Source: an uncultured Gammaproteobacteria bacterium (GTDB lineage: Bacteria > Pseudomonadota > Gammaproteobacteria > Nitrosococcales > Methylophagaceae). From it: 59,774 nucleotides of DNA. The translations under genes and the position numbers were made by a program. Below are positions 46,663 to 54,427 of this stretch, piece by piece. Location of the stretch: positions 1 through 59,774 of the forward strand of contig CAJQOM010000014.1 in NCBI GenBank assembly GCA_905479985.1, read 5' to 3'. Under the pieces are notes generated by a model, which searched no databases, had not been told where the DNA came from, and saw only the letters and a program-made list of their open reading frames with translations. Every line of letters begins with the position of its first letter. Positions within the stretch are counted from its first letter, which is position 1.

Positions 46663-47393
46663 TTTGACCACGTTAGGTTGGCTTTCTCAATTGCTGATTT
46701 TAGTAAGCCCATGGCTTGATCAATTTGGTCTGTCTGACCACGCAAGCTCAATTCAATATGGGGTACTTCACCTAGGTGTGGCAAGCTAGAAAAACGCAAT
46801 GTCGGGTAATTTTCAACAATTTTTATCATCACGGGTAATAAGTCTGATTCTCGGCCATGCGTTACATAAATAATTTGCTCATCTTGAGGAGATAAGTCTC
46901 TCAGTCCCGGATAGAGATTATCTAGCACCCATTCAATCATTGGCCATGACATTTCTGGAAAACCTGGCATAAAGTGGTGGTCATCAAATGAAAAACCGGG
47001 CACGCGGTTGATTGTATTCGGGATAATTCGGCTTCCCACAGGCAGATGTCCCATTAAGATACGGTTTGGGTAGGCTTGTTGGCCGTACTGTCCCTCGATC
47101 TCAGCTACTGCGTGGGGATGGGGGAGCAAATCAACATTGGCGACTCTGGCGACCGTTTGTCTTGTTCTATCGTCTGGTGTGGCACCAATACCGCCAAAAC
47201 TGAAGACCAGATCTTTAGTGGCTAGGGTGAAGCTTAAAAAACGTTCTAACTGTTCGGCTTCGTCGCCGACAATAATCGTCCAACTCAGCTCTAAACCACG
47301 CTGGGCTAACACTGACTGTAAGTACTGGAAATGCTGGTCTTGTCGCTTACCTGACAGTAATTCATCACCAATAATCAATGCACCAATATTCAT
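46644..47393 (-). CDS. Molybdopterin-binding / CinA N-terminal domain protein
   Basis: A 249-residue protein corresponding to the MoCF (MoaB/MogA-like) N-terminal domain of CinA. The landmarks are ALIIGDELLSGKRQDQH, FSFGGIGATPDDRTRQ and VPGFSFDDHHFMPGFPEM. The C-terminal nicotinamide-mononucleotide deamidase domain of full CinA is missing, so this is the short version that many gammaproteobacteria carry. The function is unclear; pyrophosphatase or cofactor-related activity is possible. It follows the haemoglobin gene on the same strand by 14 bases. Confidence 0.88.
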   Translation of the reverse strand: MNIGALIIGDELLSGKRQDQHFQYLQSVLAQRGLELSWTIIVGDEAEQLERFLSFTLATKDLVFSFGGIGATPDDRTRQTVARVANVDLLPHPHAVAEIEGQYGQQAYPNRILMGHLPVGSRIIPNTINRVPGFSFDDHHFMPGFPEMSWPMIEWVLDNLYPGLRDLSPQDEQIIYVTHGRESDLLPVMIKIVENYPTLRFSSLPHLGEVPHIELSLRGQTDQIDQAMGLLKSAIEKANLTWSNQLDKV

Positions 47394-47407
47394 GGTCGTT
47401 CCGCCTT

Positions 47408-47815
47408 TTAGGTGAGTGTCGCTTCAGTTTCTTCCCGATTTCGCATAAAATCAGCCGTTTTGACAAATGACGCCATTAATTGCTCTGCCAATAACTCGTC
47501 TAACTCTAATGTGGCGAGCGCATGCGCCATGCAATATAACCATTGATCGCGTTCTTCGATACCAATAGAAAATGGCATGTGACGTTGGCGTAACCTTGGA
47601 TGACCATATTTCTCAATATAGAGGTCAGGGCCACCTAGCCAACCGGTTAAAAAAAGAGTTAGTTTTTCTTCGCTGCTAGCGATATCAACCGGATGCATGT
47701 CGCGAACCCGTTTGGTTTGGACTGTTTCAGACATAATCTGATAAAAAGTTTTAGCAAGATGCCGAACCGCAGGTTCACCACCAATACGGATATAATGGGA
47801 CTCTAGTTCTGACAT
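47408..47815 (-). CDS. Group 2 truncated haemoglobin
   Basis: A 135-residue haem protein of the TrHb2 group, which binds oxygen or nitric oxide and protects against nitrosative stress. The conserved order is IGGE near the start, LFLTGWLGGP, the proximal histidine in RLRQRHMPF, and the Trp of helix G in ERDQWLYCM. I take the ATG at 47815 (MSELESHYIRIGG); an in-frame TTG at 47827 would add four residues. It is divergent from the fae homologue and its promoter must lie in the same 181-base region. Confidence 0.92.
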   Translation of the reverse strand: MSELESHYIRIGGEPAVRHLAKTFYQIMSETVQTKRVRDMHPVDIASSEEKLTLFLTGWLGGPDLYIEKYGHPRLRQRHMPFSIGIEERDQWLYCMAHALATLELDELLAEQLMASFVKTADFMRNREETEATLT

Positions 47816-47886
47816 GACGTGGCTCAAGATAATAAAATTGTCTTTTATCTTAACCTTGTTCGAGGTAACTATAAAGCAATGTTACT

Positions 47887-47964
47887 TGCGACAATCTATT
47901 GAGACAAGGATAATTGTCGCACCTTATCAAACACCTTTGTTTTGTCATGTTCTGTGTGTTTGAT
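47887..47964 (+). promoter_or_regulatory. Two perfect inverted repeats upstream of the fae homologue
   Basis: TGCGACAAT (47887-47895) is mirrored by ATTGTCGCA (47913-47921), and ATCAAACAC (47926-47934) by GTGTTTGAT (47956-47964). Both pairs are perfect over nine bases with gaps of 17 and 21. They lie in tandem between the haemoglobin and fae starts, so they could be operators for either gene or stem-loops in the fae leader. No known binding motif was recognised. Confidence 0.5.
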
Positions 47965-47996
47965 GACTTTTATTAATCTACAAGGGGTGTCAATCC

Positions 47997-48539
47997 ATGA
48001 GTGAAAAAATTGTAATGCGTACGGGTGAATGTTTATTAGCCGGTGGTCCTCCATTTACGGCTGCTGAACCTGAAGTCATGATTGGTGAATTAGACGGTCC
48101 TTTTGGTTCTGCTTTTGCTAATTTAATGGGTGACCAAGTAAAAGGTCATTCACGTGTTTTAGCGCTGATGAATACTGATGTCATGGTGCGTCCTGCGACT
48201 TTAATGGTCAGTAAGGTCACTGTTAAAAGTAACGCTTACACGACTATCTTAATGGGTACAGTCCAAGGCGCGATTGCAAACGGCGTGTTAGATGCAGTTC
48301 GCAACGGCACTATTCCTAAAGAAAGAGCCAATGAGTTAGGTATCATTGTTTCTGTTTGGTTAAATCCTCAAATCACCTCTGTTGAAGATCTAGATCATGA
48401 AGCCTTATTCAATATCCATCGCGAAGCGACACGTAAAGCGCTTGAAAAAGCGATGAACTTTGAGCCAAGCATTGATTACTTATTAGAAAACCAAGATAAG
48501 TTGGTCCATAAGTATTATGAAAAAGCATTGGCTAAATAA
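47997..48539 (+). CDS. fae: Formaldehyde-activating enzyme homologue (Fae-like)
   Basis: A 180-residue protein of the Fae family, which condenses formaldehyde with tetrahydromethanopterin in methylotrophs. Family landmarks are TGECLLAGG, GPFGSAFAN, the MVSKVTVKSN core strand and VQGAIANGVLDAV. Aligned by eye with Methylorubrum Fae, the proposed catalytic histidine near residue 22 corresponds to Glu24 here, with a two-residue insertion before it; this suggests a Fae paralogue with a shifted activity or a sensing role. A clean promoterward region with tandem inverted repeats and a strong terminator make it a single-gene unit. It is the clearest methylotrophy marker in the window. Confidence 0.9.
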   Translation: MSEKIVMRTGECLLAGGPPFTAAEPEVMIGELDGPFGSAFANLMGDQVKGHSRVLALMNTDVMVRPATLMVSKVTVKSNAYTTILMGTVQGAIANGVLDAVRNGTIPKERANELGIIVSVWLNPQITSVEDLDHEALFNIHREATRKALEKAMNFEPSIDYLLENQDKLVHKYYEKALAK

Positions 48540-48560
48540 GTCAGCAAAGACTTAATGTAG

Positions 48561-48599
48561 AAAACGGCCTATATAGTTCGCTATATAGGCCGTTTTTTT
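48561..48599 (+). terminator. Strong intrinsic terminator of the fae homologue
   Basis: A perfect 16-base stem, AAAACGGCCTATATAG (48561-48576), closes on a TTCG tetraloop and CTATATAGGCCGTTTT (48581-48596), followed by further T residues. It starts 21 bases after the fae stop. The A-rich left arm could make it work in the opposite direction too. Confidence 0.95.
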
Positions 48600-48676
48600 G
48601 TTTGAAAACTTGCTAAATGCCTTTGAGGCCGTTATTTTTAGGACTATAAACACCGTGATGAAGAGAACAAGGTTGA

Positions 48677-49210
48677 ATGGCTGATACTCCGCATAAAGAT
48701 GAACATAATCTTTATTCTATTGATTTGTTGATGCAACAAACGCGTCAGCTCGCCGCGCGTTATCGTCAGACAACTGGAAACACCTTACCTATCACCGGTG
48801 AAATTGCCCGTTTTGATGTGGCAAAAGCATTGAATCTGACCTTGAGCGATGATTTAACCTTGGGCTATGACGCGATTGGTAATGCTGACCGTGATGGTTT
48901 GAAAGTGTTGATTAAAGGCCGGGTTATTTTTGAAGACAGTCATTCCAGCCCACGACTCGGCCAACTTAAGCCAGATGGCCGTTGGGATCGGGTTGTGATG
49001 GTGTTATTTGATGACGATTATCTTCCTGTTGAGATGTATGAGGCAACGGCTGATGCTATTAGTGCTGCATTAGAAGCTAAGGCAGAGAGTAAAAATAAAA
49101 AACGTGGGGCCATCTCGGTAGCCCAGTTTAAGATTATTAGTGCATTAGTTTGGACCGAACAAGAAGGCGAAGTTGCTGATGTTTGGGATAATCATAATGA
49201 TGTCGAATAA
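48677..49210 (+). CDS. Conserved hypothetical protein upstream of lemA
   Basis: A soluble, acidic 177-residue protein without signal peptide or membrane helices. It begins with a helical stretch (SIDLLMQQTRQLAARYR), then a mixed region with LGYDAIGNADRDGLKVLIKGRVIFED and a short basic loop SKNKKRGAISVAQFKIISALVW. I recognise it as a conserved protein that tends to accompany LemA, but know no function. An AAGGTTG site precedes the ATG. It lies 12 bases before lemA in what looks like a three-gene operon with the GIDE protein. Confidence 0.72.
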   Translation: MADTPHKDEHNLYSIDLLMQQTRQLAARYRQTTGNTLPITGEIARFDVAKALNLTLSDDLTLGYDAIGNADRDGLKVLIKGRVIFEDSHSSPRLGQLKPDGRWDRVVMVLFDDDYLPVEMYEATADAISAALEAKAESKNKKRGAISVAQFKIISALVWTEQEGEVADVWDNHNDVE

Positions 49211-49222
49211 AGGGTGCATGAA

Positions 49223-49798
49223 ATGGTAGTAGGTGACTTTATTGGTTGGGGTATTTTGGCGACATTGGTCGTTTATATTATCGTTCTTTATAATAACCTC
49301 GTCTCTTTAAAACACAATATTAGCAAGGCTTGGGCAAATATTGATGTCTTGTTAAAACAACGTCATGATGAGCTGCCAAAACTGGTTGAAACGTGTAAGC
49401 AATATATGCAGTTCGAACAGGAAACGCTTGAAAAAGTAATGGCTGCTCGAAACTCAGTGGCTCAAGCACAACAGCAAAATGATATTCCGGCTTTGGGGCA
49501 AGCAGAAGGGGCTTTGCGCTTAGGTTTAGGTGGTTTATTTGCCGTTGCAGAAGCTTATCCCGATCTTAAAGCCGATACCACATTTCAACATTTACAAGCC
49601 CGTATCACCGGCTTAGAAAATGCGATTGCTGATCGCCGTGAGTTTTATAACGAAAGTGTCAATGTCAATAATGTCAGAATCGAGCAATTTCCTGATCTCA
49701 TCATCGCACGCTTTTTTAACTTCAAAGCGCATAGTTTATTAGAGTTTGCAGAACACGAATTGGCCGATGTCAATATTAAGCAATTATTCGATAACTAA
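49223..49798 (+). CDS. lemA: LemA-family membrane protein
   Basis: A 191-residue protein with an N-terminal transmembrane helix (about 6-25) followed by the LemA coiled-coil core: YNNLVSLKHNISKAWANIDVLLKQRHDELPKLVE, then the family EFYNESVNVNN motif before a short C-terminal helix. Function is unknown; LemA proteins often occur beside membrane proteases or GIDE proteins. The ATG at 49223 lies about eight bases after AAAGGG; an in-frame GTG three codons upstream overlaps that site. The next gene begins three bases after the stop. Confidence 0.92.
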   Translation: MVVGDFIGWGILATLVVYIIVLYNNLVSLKHNISKAWANIDVLLKQRHDELPKLVETCKQYMQFEQETLEKVMAARNSVAQAQQQNDIPALGQAEGALRLGLGGLFAVAEAYPDLKADTTFQHLQARITGLENAIADRREFYNESVNVNNVRIEQFPDLIIARFFNFKAHSLLEFAEHELADVNIKQLFDN

Positions 49799-49801
49799 TT
49801 G

Positions 49802-50713
49802 ATGTTCAATGATGTTATTACCGCGTTAACCGGTAATATATTAAACCTACCCATTTGGTTCTTTTGGGCATTAACGGCGTTTTTAACCGGCTTTAGCTTG
49901 AATGCCTTTTATCGTTTATTTCGCTGGTTTCAATATGCTCGGTTAATTGAGAGCGTGCCGACAGCAAAAATTCGCAGTGCGGCGCAAGGTTATGTTGAGC
50001 TATCTGGTATTGCCAAACTCATGGATGGGCCTATTATTGTGTCTCCTTTGACAGGTAAAACCTGTGTTTGGTACAGCTATATCATTGAAGAAAAGGTAGA
50101 TACTTCACGCAGGGAAGGTCATTTCAATAGCGCTTGGCAGATTGTTGATCAAGGAAAAAGTGAAGAGTTATTTTTATTAGAAGATGAAACTGGCCGCTGT
50201 GTCATTGATCCTGATGATGCAGATGTTGTTATTAGTCATAGTAAAATGTGGCATAAACGCCATGTTAACCCGCCTAGGCGTTATAGTGAGCAGCTTATTC
50301 GCGATGGCGATCCACTCTACGCAATCGGTTTTTTTAAAACGGTTGCGGATATAGAACAACAGCAAACACGCCGACAAGTTGCACATCTTTTAAGACAATG
50401 GAAGCAAGACCCTGGCTTGTTATTGCACCGTTTTGATCAGGATCGTAATAATCAACTAGATCCTGATGAGTGGGAGAAAGCCCGTGTGGCAGCAGAAAGT
50501 GACGTCAGGCGTGAGCAAGGACTCAAGGCAAGTGAAGAACAGTTAAATGTAATGATGAGTAGCGATGTGTCCGATCAAGCTTATATTTTATCTTCTGAAC
50601 CAGAAGCCGTATTAATTCGGCAATATCGCTGGCGTGCGTTGAAATCACTTGGGGTATTCTTTGTTTTTGGTTCGGTGGCTGTTTGGCTCTTTAATGTTAG
50701 ATTTGGTTTATAA
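49802..50713 (+). CDS. GIDE-domain membrane protein with an EF-hand-like loop
   Basis: A 303-residue protein with helices at the N-terminus (about 14-35) and C-terminus (about 283-300). Between them is a GIDE domain, the module of mitochondrial MUL1-type ubiquitin ligases: ARLIESVPTAKIRSAAQG, VELSGIAKLMDG, and PLTGKTCVWYSYIIEEK. The bacterial form lacks a RING finger. Unexpectedly, residues 212-223 (DQDRNNQLDPDE) form a canonical EF-hand calcium loop. GIDE proteins often lie next to LemA, as here. I use the ATG at 49802 rather than the TTG before it. Function unknown. Confidence 0.85.
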   Translation: MFNDVITALTGNILNLPIWFFWALTAFLTGFSLNAFYRLFRWFQYARLIESVPTAKIRSAAQGYVELSGIAKLMDGPIIVSPLTGKTCVWYSYIIEEKVDTSRREGHFNSAWQIVDQGKSEELFLLEDETGRCVIDPDDADVVISHSKMWHKRHVNPPRRYSEQLIRDGDPLYAIGFFKTVADIEQQQTRRQVAHLLRQWKQDPGLLLHRFDQDRNNQLDPDEWEKARVAAESDVRREQGLKASEEQLNVMMSSDVSDQAYILSSEPEAVLIRQYRWRALKSLGVFFVFGSVAVWLFNVRFGL

Positions 50714-50718
50714 GTTAT

Positions 50719-52638
50719 ATGCAAGAAGAAATTAGTTTGGCGTTTGGTGATGGTGGCTTATTGTCACAACACATTAAGGGATATTCGCCGCGTCTCCAGC
50801 AGCAGGAAATGGCCAGTACAATTGCTGAAGCCTTGTCGAACATTACCGTGTTAATTGCTGAGGCGGGTACCGGCACTGGCAAAACCTTTGCTTATCTCGT
50901 ACCTGCTATTTTATCAGGTCAGAAAGTCATCATTTCGACCGGTACAAAGAATTTACAAGACCAATTGTTTAATAAAGACATACCCACTTTGCGAAAAGCA
51001 TTGGCCATGCCTTTTCAAGCCGCTTTGTTAAAAGGACGGAGTAATTATTTATGTCACTATCGGCTCCATCAAGCACAACACGATCCTTTGATGATGCCGC
51101 ATTCCGACACTTTACATGATCTGATGTTATGGTCGGGTGAAACACGGTCCGGTGATCTCAACGAAGATGATTTATTAGAAGAGGGCTCGCCATTATGGCC
51201 AAAAGTGACCTCAACCATTGATAATTGTTTGGGCTCAGATTGTCCTAATTCAGCGGAATGCTTTATCAATGAAGCCCGTAAAAAAGCCCAAGAAGCGGAT
51301 ATTGTTGTGGTTAATCACCATTTATTAATGTCTGATATGGCGTTAAAATCTGCTAGCCAAGGTGAAGTATTACCAAATGCTGATGCCTATATTATTGACG
51401 AAGCCCACCAGTTACCCGATATTGCGACGCAGTTTTTAGGCGACCGTATTAGTAGCCATCAAATTCAGGAATTATGTCGGGACACTGTTCGGGAAATGGC
51501 ACAAGATGCCGCTGATATGTCATCGCTACAAGATCATGCTGACAAAACAGAGTCCGCACTGCGGGCATTTCGATTAAGCTTGGGTGATAAGGAACAACGG
51601 ACACCTTGGATGACAATGCTAGAAAGAATGGGTGTTGAAAATAAGTTAACCGACTTGATCGAAGCGATGGAAGACTTGGCGGAGCAATTAAGTCTTGCAG
51701 CAGAGCGCGGGAAAGGGCTTGAGCAATGCCATAGCCGTGGCAAGGCGCTTTTAGAGACCTTACATTTCTTTGATCAGCAGCAAGATGATGCCGAGTTGGT
51801 TTTGTGGACTGATATTCGTCAAAATGGCATGACACTGCATGCCACGCCACATAATATTAGCGATCATTTTCAGCAGTGGATTGAGCAAAAGCCACAATCA
51901 TGGATCTTCACGTCGGCCACGTTAACTGTTGCGGGAAAATTCAATAATTTCAGTCATCAATTAGGGATTTCTGAAGCCGATAATGTTGTTTGGCCAAGTC
52001 CTTTTGATTTTGAAAAACAAAGCTTACTCTATATGCCAAAGATTCCTGTTGATCCGAGTCATGACAGTTATTTAGACCATATTATCCAAATCAGCAAAGA
52101 TATGATTGCGTATAGTCGAGGGCGGACATTCTTGCTGTTTACCAGCTACCGGGCGTTGAATAAAGTTGCCGATGCACTTACTGATATTGATTACCCATTA
52201 ATGGTACAAGGTCGGGGTTCAAAATCGAGTTTACTAAGCGAGTTTCGCGAGCATGGTAATGCGGTTTTATTAGGCACTAATAGCTTTTGGGAAGGGGTCG
52301 ATGTGCGAGGAGAAGCGTTATCCTGTGTGTTAATCGATAAAATTCCTTTTTCAGCACCCGATGATCCCATTTTGCAAGCAAAAATCGAGCATTTGAAGCA
52401 GCGGGGCGGTAGTCCCTTTTCATCGATTCAGATTCCAAGTGCCGTGATTCAACTTAAACAGGGCATTGGCCGCTTAATTCGCGATCAATCGGATTATGGT
52501 GTGTTGGTTTTGTGCGATCCGCGTTTTTTGACAAAGCCATATGGTAAACATTTTTTAAGGAGTTTACCGCCGATGCCTATTACGCAGGACAAAGCCGATG
52601 TTGAACGTTTTTTTAAAACCCGTGAAACCAGTGCTTAG
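50719..52638 (+). CDS. yoaA: DinG-family ATP-dependent DNA helicase YoaA
   Basis: An XPD-like iron-sulfur superfamily 2 helicase of 639 residues (E. coli YoaA has 636), involved in DNA damage tolerance together with the polymerase chi subunit. Walker A is GTGTGKT (50-56), motif II DEAH (227-230), and the four iron-sulfur cysteines are C112, C170, C175 and C181. C-terminal motifs SFWEGVDVRGE and QGIGRLIR are intact. It starts five bases after the GIDE gene and ends three bases from the convergent DUF3010 gene. Confidence 0.93.
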   Translation: MQEEISLAFGDGGLLSQHIKGYSPRLQQQEMASTIAEALSNITVLIAEAGTGTGKTFAYLVPAILSGQKVIISTGTKNLQDQLFNKDIPTLRKALAMPFQAALLKGRSNYLCHYRLHQAQHDPLMMPHSDTLHDLMLWSGETRSGDLNEDDLLEEGSPLWPKVTSTIDNCLGSDCPNSAECFINEARKKAQEADIVVVNHHLLMSDMALKSASQGEVLPNADAYIIDEAHQLPDIATQFLGDRISSHQIQELCRDTVREMAQDAADMSSLQDHADKTESALRAFRLSLGDKEQRTPWMTMLERMGVENKLTDLIEAMEDLAEQLSLAAERGKGLEQCHSRGKALLETLHFFDQQQDDAELVLWTDIRQNGMTLHATPHNISDHFQQWIEQKPQSWIFTSATLTVAGKFNNFSHQLGISEADNVVWPSPFDFEKQSLLYMPKIPVDPSHDSYLDHIIQISKDMIAYSRGRTFLLFTSYRALNKVADALTDIDYPLMVQGRGSKSSLLSEFREHGNAVLLGTNSFWEGVDVRGEALSCVLIDKIPFSAPDDPILQAKIEHLKQRGGSPFSSIQIPSAVIQLKQGIGRLIRDQSDYGVLVLCDPRFLTKPYGKHFLRSLPPMPITQDKADVERFFKTRETSA

Positions 52639-52641
52639 GTT

Positions 52642-53067
52642 TTACTGGCTATCCAAATACGCAAATGCTGTCATGAAGGCTTGTTCTTGAAACTGCTTTA
52701 AACCCGTGTCTTTAAAATTCATCGTTGTATGACTATTTTTAATAATCTCTTTAATTTTTGATGAGGCTAATAAAGTCACATTCAAATCGTCAATCAACTG
52801 AATCGCCGCTTCTAATTTAAAACTAACGGCACCACCGGCAAATTTCCCGCGTGTTAAGCGTTCTTTAATAGCCACTTTTTCGACCTGATAATCGGCGATT
52901 AATTTGGCAAAATCAAATTGGAGTTTTTGTAATTGTTGTTGATCTTTTGCATCACTAATTGACAGTTTTTTCACGCGGCATTCGTTTAAAGTATATAAAC
53001 CATCCTCTAATGACATCAGGCAAATAACAACATCATTACCCTTGAGTTCTACACCGCATACTTTCAT
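52642..53067 (-). CDS. DUF3010-family protein
   Basis: A 141-residue soluble protein beginning MKVCGVELKGNDVVICLM, a strand pattern like an RNase H/actin-type fold, followed by KVAIKERLTRGKFAGGAVSFKLEAAIQL and ending in QEQAFMTAFAYL. This is the DUF3010 family; function unknown. The Gly-rich GKFAGGA loop and DUF3010's RuvC-like look hint at nucleic-acid binding, but catalytic residues cannot be assigned. It is the last gene of a minus-strand group of four, 41 bases after the DUF2237 gene. Confidence 0.85.
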   Translation of the reverse strand: MKVCGVELKGNDVVICLMSLEDGLYTLNECRVKKLSISDAKDQQQLQKLQFDFAKLIADYQVEKVAIKERLTRGKFAGGAVSFKLEAAIQLIDDLNVTLLASSKIKEIIKNSHTTMNFKDTGLKQFQEQAFMTAFAYLDSQ

Positions 53068-53108
53068 TAGTTGATCCTAGTGATTTGTCAGCTGGCTATG
53101 ATACGCGT

Positions 53109-53492
53109 TTAGTTTAAATCAATGGCAAATTCTTTTAACAGCTCGATCGGCACGATGTCGAGGGCTTTTTTATGTGTCCGCGTTAGATGTACCCTGGGTG
53201 CCATTTTCTGATGGTAGGCCTCTAGCCAGCGTTGTGCACATAAACACCAGCGATCGCCTTGATTCAATCCCGGAAAGCCAAATTCTGGGACAGGTGTACT
53301 GAGATCATTGCCTTTAAAACGTGAATATTCGAGAAAAGCGATACTGACTTCTATACATATCGTATGCGAACCAATATCGTCATCATTAGTGTTACAGCAG
53401 CCATCTCGGAAGAAACCCGTAATAGGATCTTCACCACATGGCAATAATGGTTCACCAAAGACATTGACTGATTCATCAAGTTCAATTGCCAT
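53109..53492 (-). CDS. DUF2237-family protein
   Basis: A 127-residue soluble protein of the DUF2237 family. The pattern NVFGEPLLPCGEDPITGFFRDGCC, then SHTICIEVS, SRFKGNDLSTP and GDRWCLCAQRWLEA is highly conserved in this family and rich in cysteines (C19, C31, C32, C45 and the WCLC pair), suggesting metal binding. Function is unknown. Its gene is 17 bases after the DUF6494 gene, and the same neighbourhood with pterin dehydratase-like genes occurs in other marine bacteria as far as I recall. Confidence 0.88.
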   Translation of the reverse strand: MAIELDESVNVFGEPLLPCGEDPITGFFRDGCCNTNDDDIGSHTICIEVSIAFLEYSRFKGNDLSTPVPEFGFPGLNQGDRWCLCAQRWLEAYHQKMAPRVHLTRTHKKALDIVPIELLKEFAIDLN

Positions 53493-53509
53493 ACTTTTCC
53501 TTATAACAC

Positions 53510-53719
53510 TCAGTTTTCAAGATTTATTTTCCCATCGATCTGCTGGCTAATATTCAAACTGGCAACAGACAAAGTCATGTTAATATCTAATACTTCTGAC
53601 CCATTCAATTCGCCAGATTCAATGGCTTTGTGTATTGTCTGCTCAATGATTCTTTGTGATGAGATGCCGACCTTTTTAAGGTATTGCCTAATCTGTATAT
53701 TTAAGTTGTCTTCGTTCAT
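53510..53719 (-). CDS. DUF6494-family small protein
   Basis: A 69-residue protein: DNLNIQIRQYLKKVGISSQRIIE forms a helical, ribbon-helix-like first half, and LDINMTLSVASLNISQQIDGKI a beta-strand second half. This matches the small DUF6494 family as I recall it. An AGGAGAAGG site lies just upstream of the start. Function is unknown; the close spacing ties it to the DUF2237 and pterin dehydratase genes. Confidence 0.8.
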   Translation of the reverse strand: MNEDNLNIQIRQYLKKVGISSQRIIEQTIHKAIESGELNGSEVLDINMTLSVASLNISQQIDGKINLEN

Positions 53720-53749
53720 AACCTTCTCCTGATTTGCCAGCAGTTGTCG

Positions 53750-54136
53750 TTATTTATCGTACTTAATATATTTAAAGCGTTGATCATCGGGTGTACCAAC
53801 CAAAGCACTACCTTCTAAGCCTGGCTGCCACATGATGACGTCTTCTATTTTTTTCGCTAACTCGAAATCTTTATCTGTGATTCCTTTTGCAGCATGGTTC
53901 ATTAACTTAACGATTACAAAAGCATACGACATGCTCATATCAGGATGATGAAACCCCGCCTCAGCTAAGTGTCCAACCGTGTTGACAACCATCAATGTTG
54001 CTTTCCAACCGCTTGTTTTATATTTACGGCGTATCCAACCGTTTTCTAAATACCAGTGGGGGAGTTCAGCCTTTAAAAAGGCGTCGACTTCATCATTTGA
54101 GTATACTCGCTCGTCTTCACCTTCACGCCATGCCAT
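53750..54136 (-). CDS. Pterin-4a-carbinolamine dehydratase-like protein
   Basis: A 128-residue protein of the pterin-4a-carbinolamine dehydratase (PCD/PhhB) family, which recycles oxidised pterins. The active-site pattern E-x3-H-H-P-x5-Y-x9-H-x8-D fits exactly: E59, H63, H64, P65, Y71, H81 and D90. An N-terminal extension of about 20 residues and a C-terminal tail make it longer than E. coli-type PhhB-like proteins. No phenylalanine hydroxylase gene adjoins it; in a methanopterin-using methylotroph it could act on another pterin, which is speculation. It is the first gene of the four-gene minus-strand group. Confidence 0.85.
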   Translation of the reverse strand: MAWREGEDERVYSNDEVDAFLKAELPHWYLENGWIRRKYKTSGWKATLMVVNTVGHLAEAGFHHPDMSMSYAFVIVKLMNHAAKGITDKDFELAKKIEDVIMWQPGLEGSALVGTPDDQRFKYIKYDK

Positions 54137-54427
54137 GTTTCATTTCCTTAATCAATTCATGTTTAAAATTAAGAGTAGCCCATATTTATAACGTATTGCA
54201 AGATATATAAAATTCAGGTTTCCGTACTAAAATATGACTACTCCAAAGCCATTCATTATCTATGACCATGGAATTAAGGACAGTGTTTCTTATGACGCTG
54301 AAAAAAATGCCGTTAAGTCTGCATTCCATCGCCACAGGAATCGAACAAAATCCTCATTGTTTTTGTCTAATGGATAACTCAAACAGGTATAACTTAGAAA
54401 TAGCTAAGGATGCATTTGGAGTGATTT
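54137..54427. other. Divergent intergenic region between the pterin dehydratase and NfeD genes
   Basis: This region should hold both promoters. It contains an open frame of 47 codons starting at 54234 (MTTPKPFIIYDHGIKD...) and ending at 54377, and another frame running into nfeD; neither has a good ribosome binding site or a recognisable family, so neither is called. No terminator or RNA gene is evident. Confidence 0.5.

Noticed and set aside
54234-54377. 47-codon frame (MTTPKPFIIYDHGIKD...) in the divergent region before nfeD
   Set aside because: Amino acid composition looks protein-like, but no ribosome binding site precedes it and I recognise no family; it would need conservation evidence.
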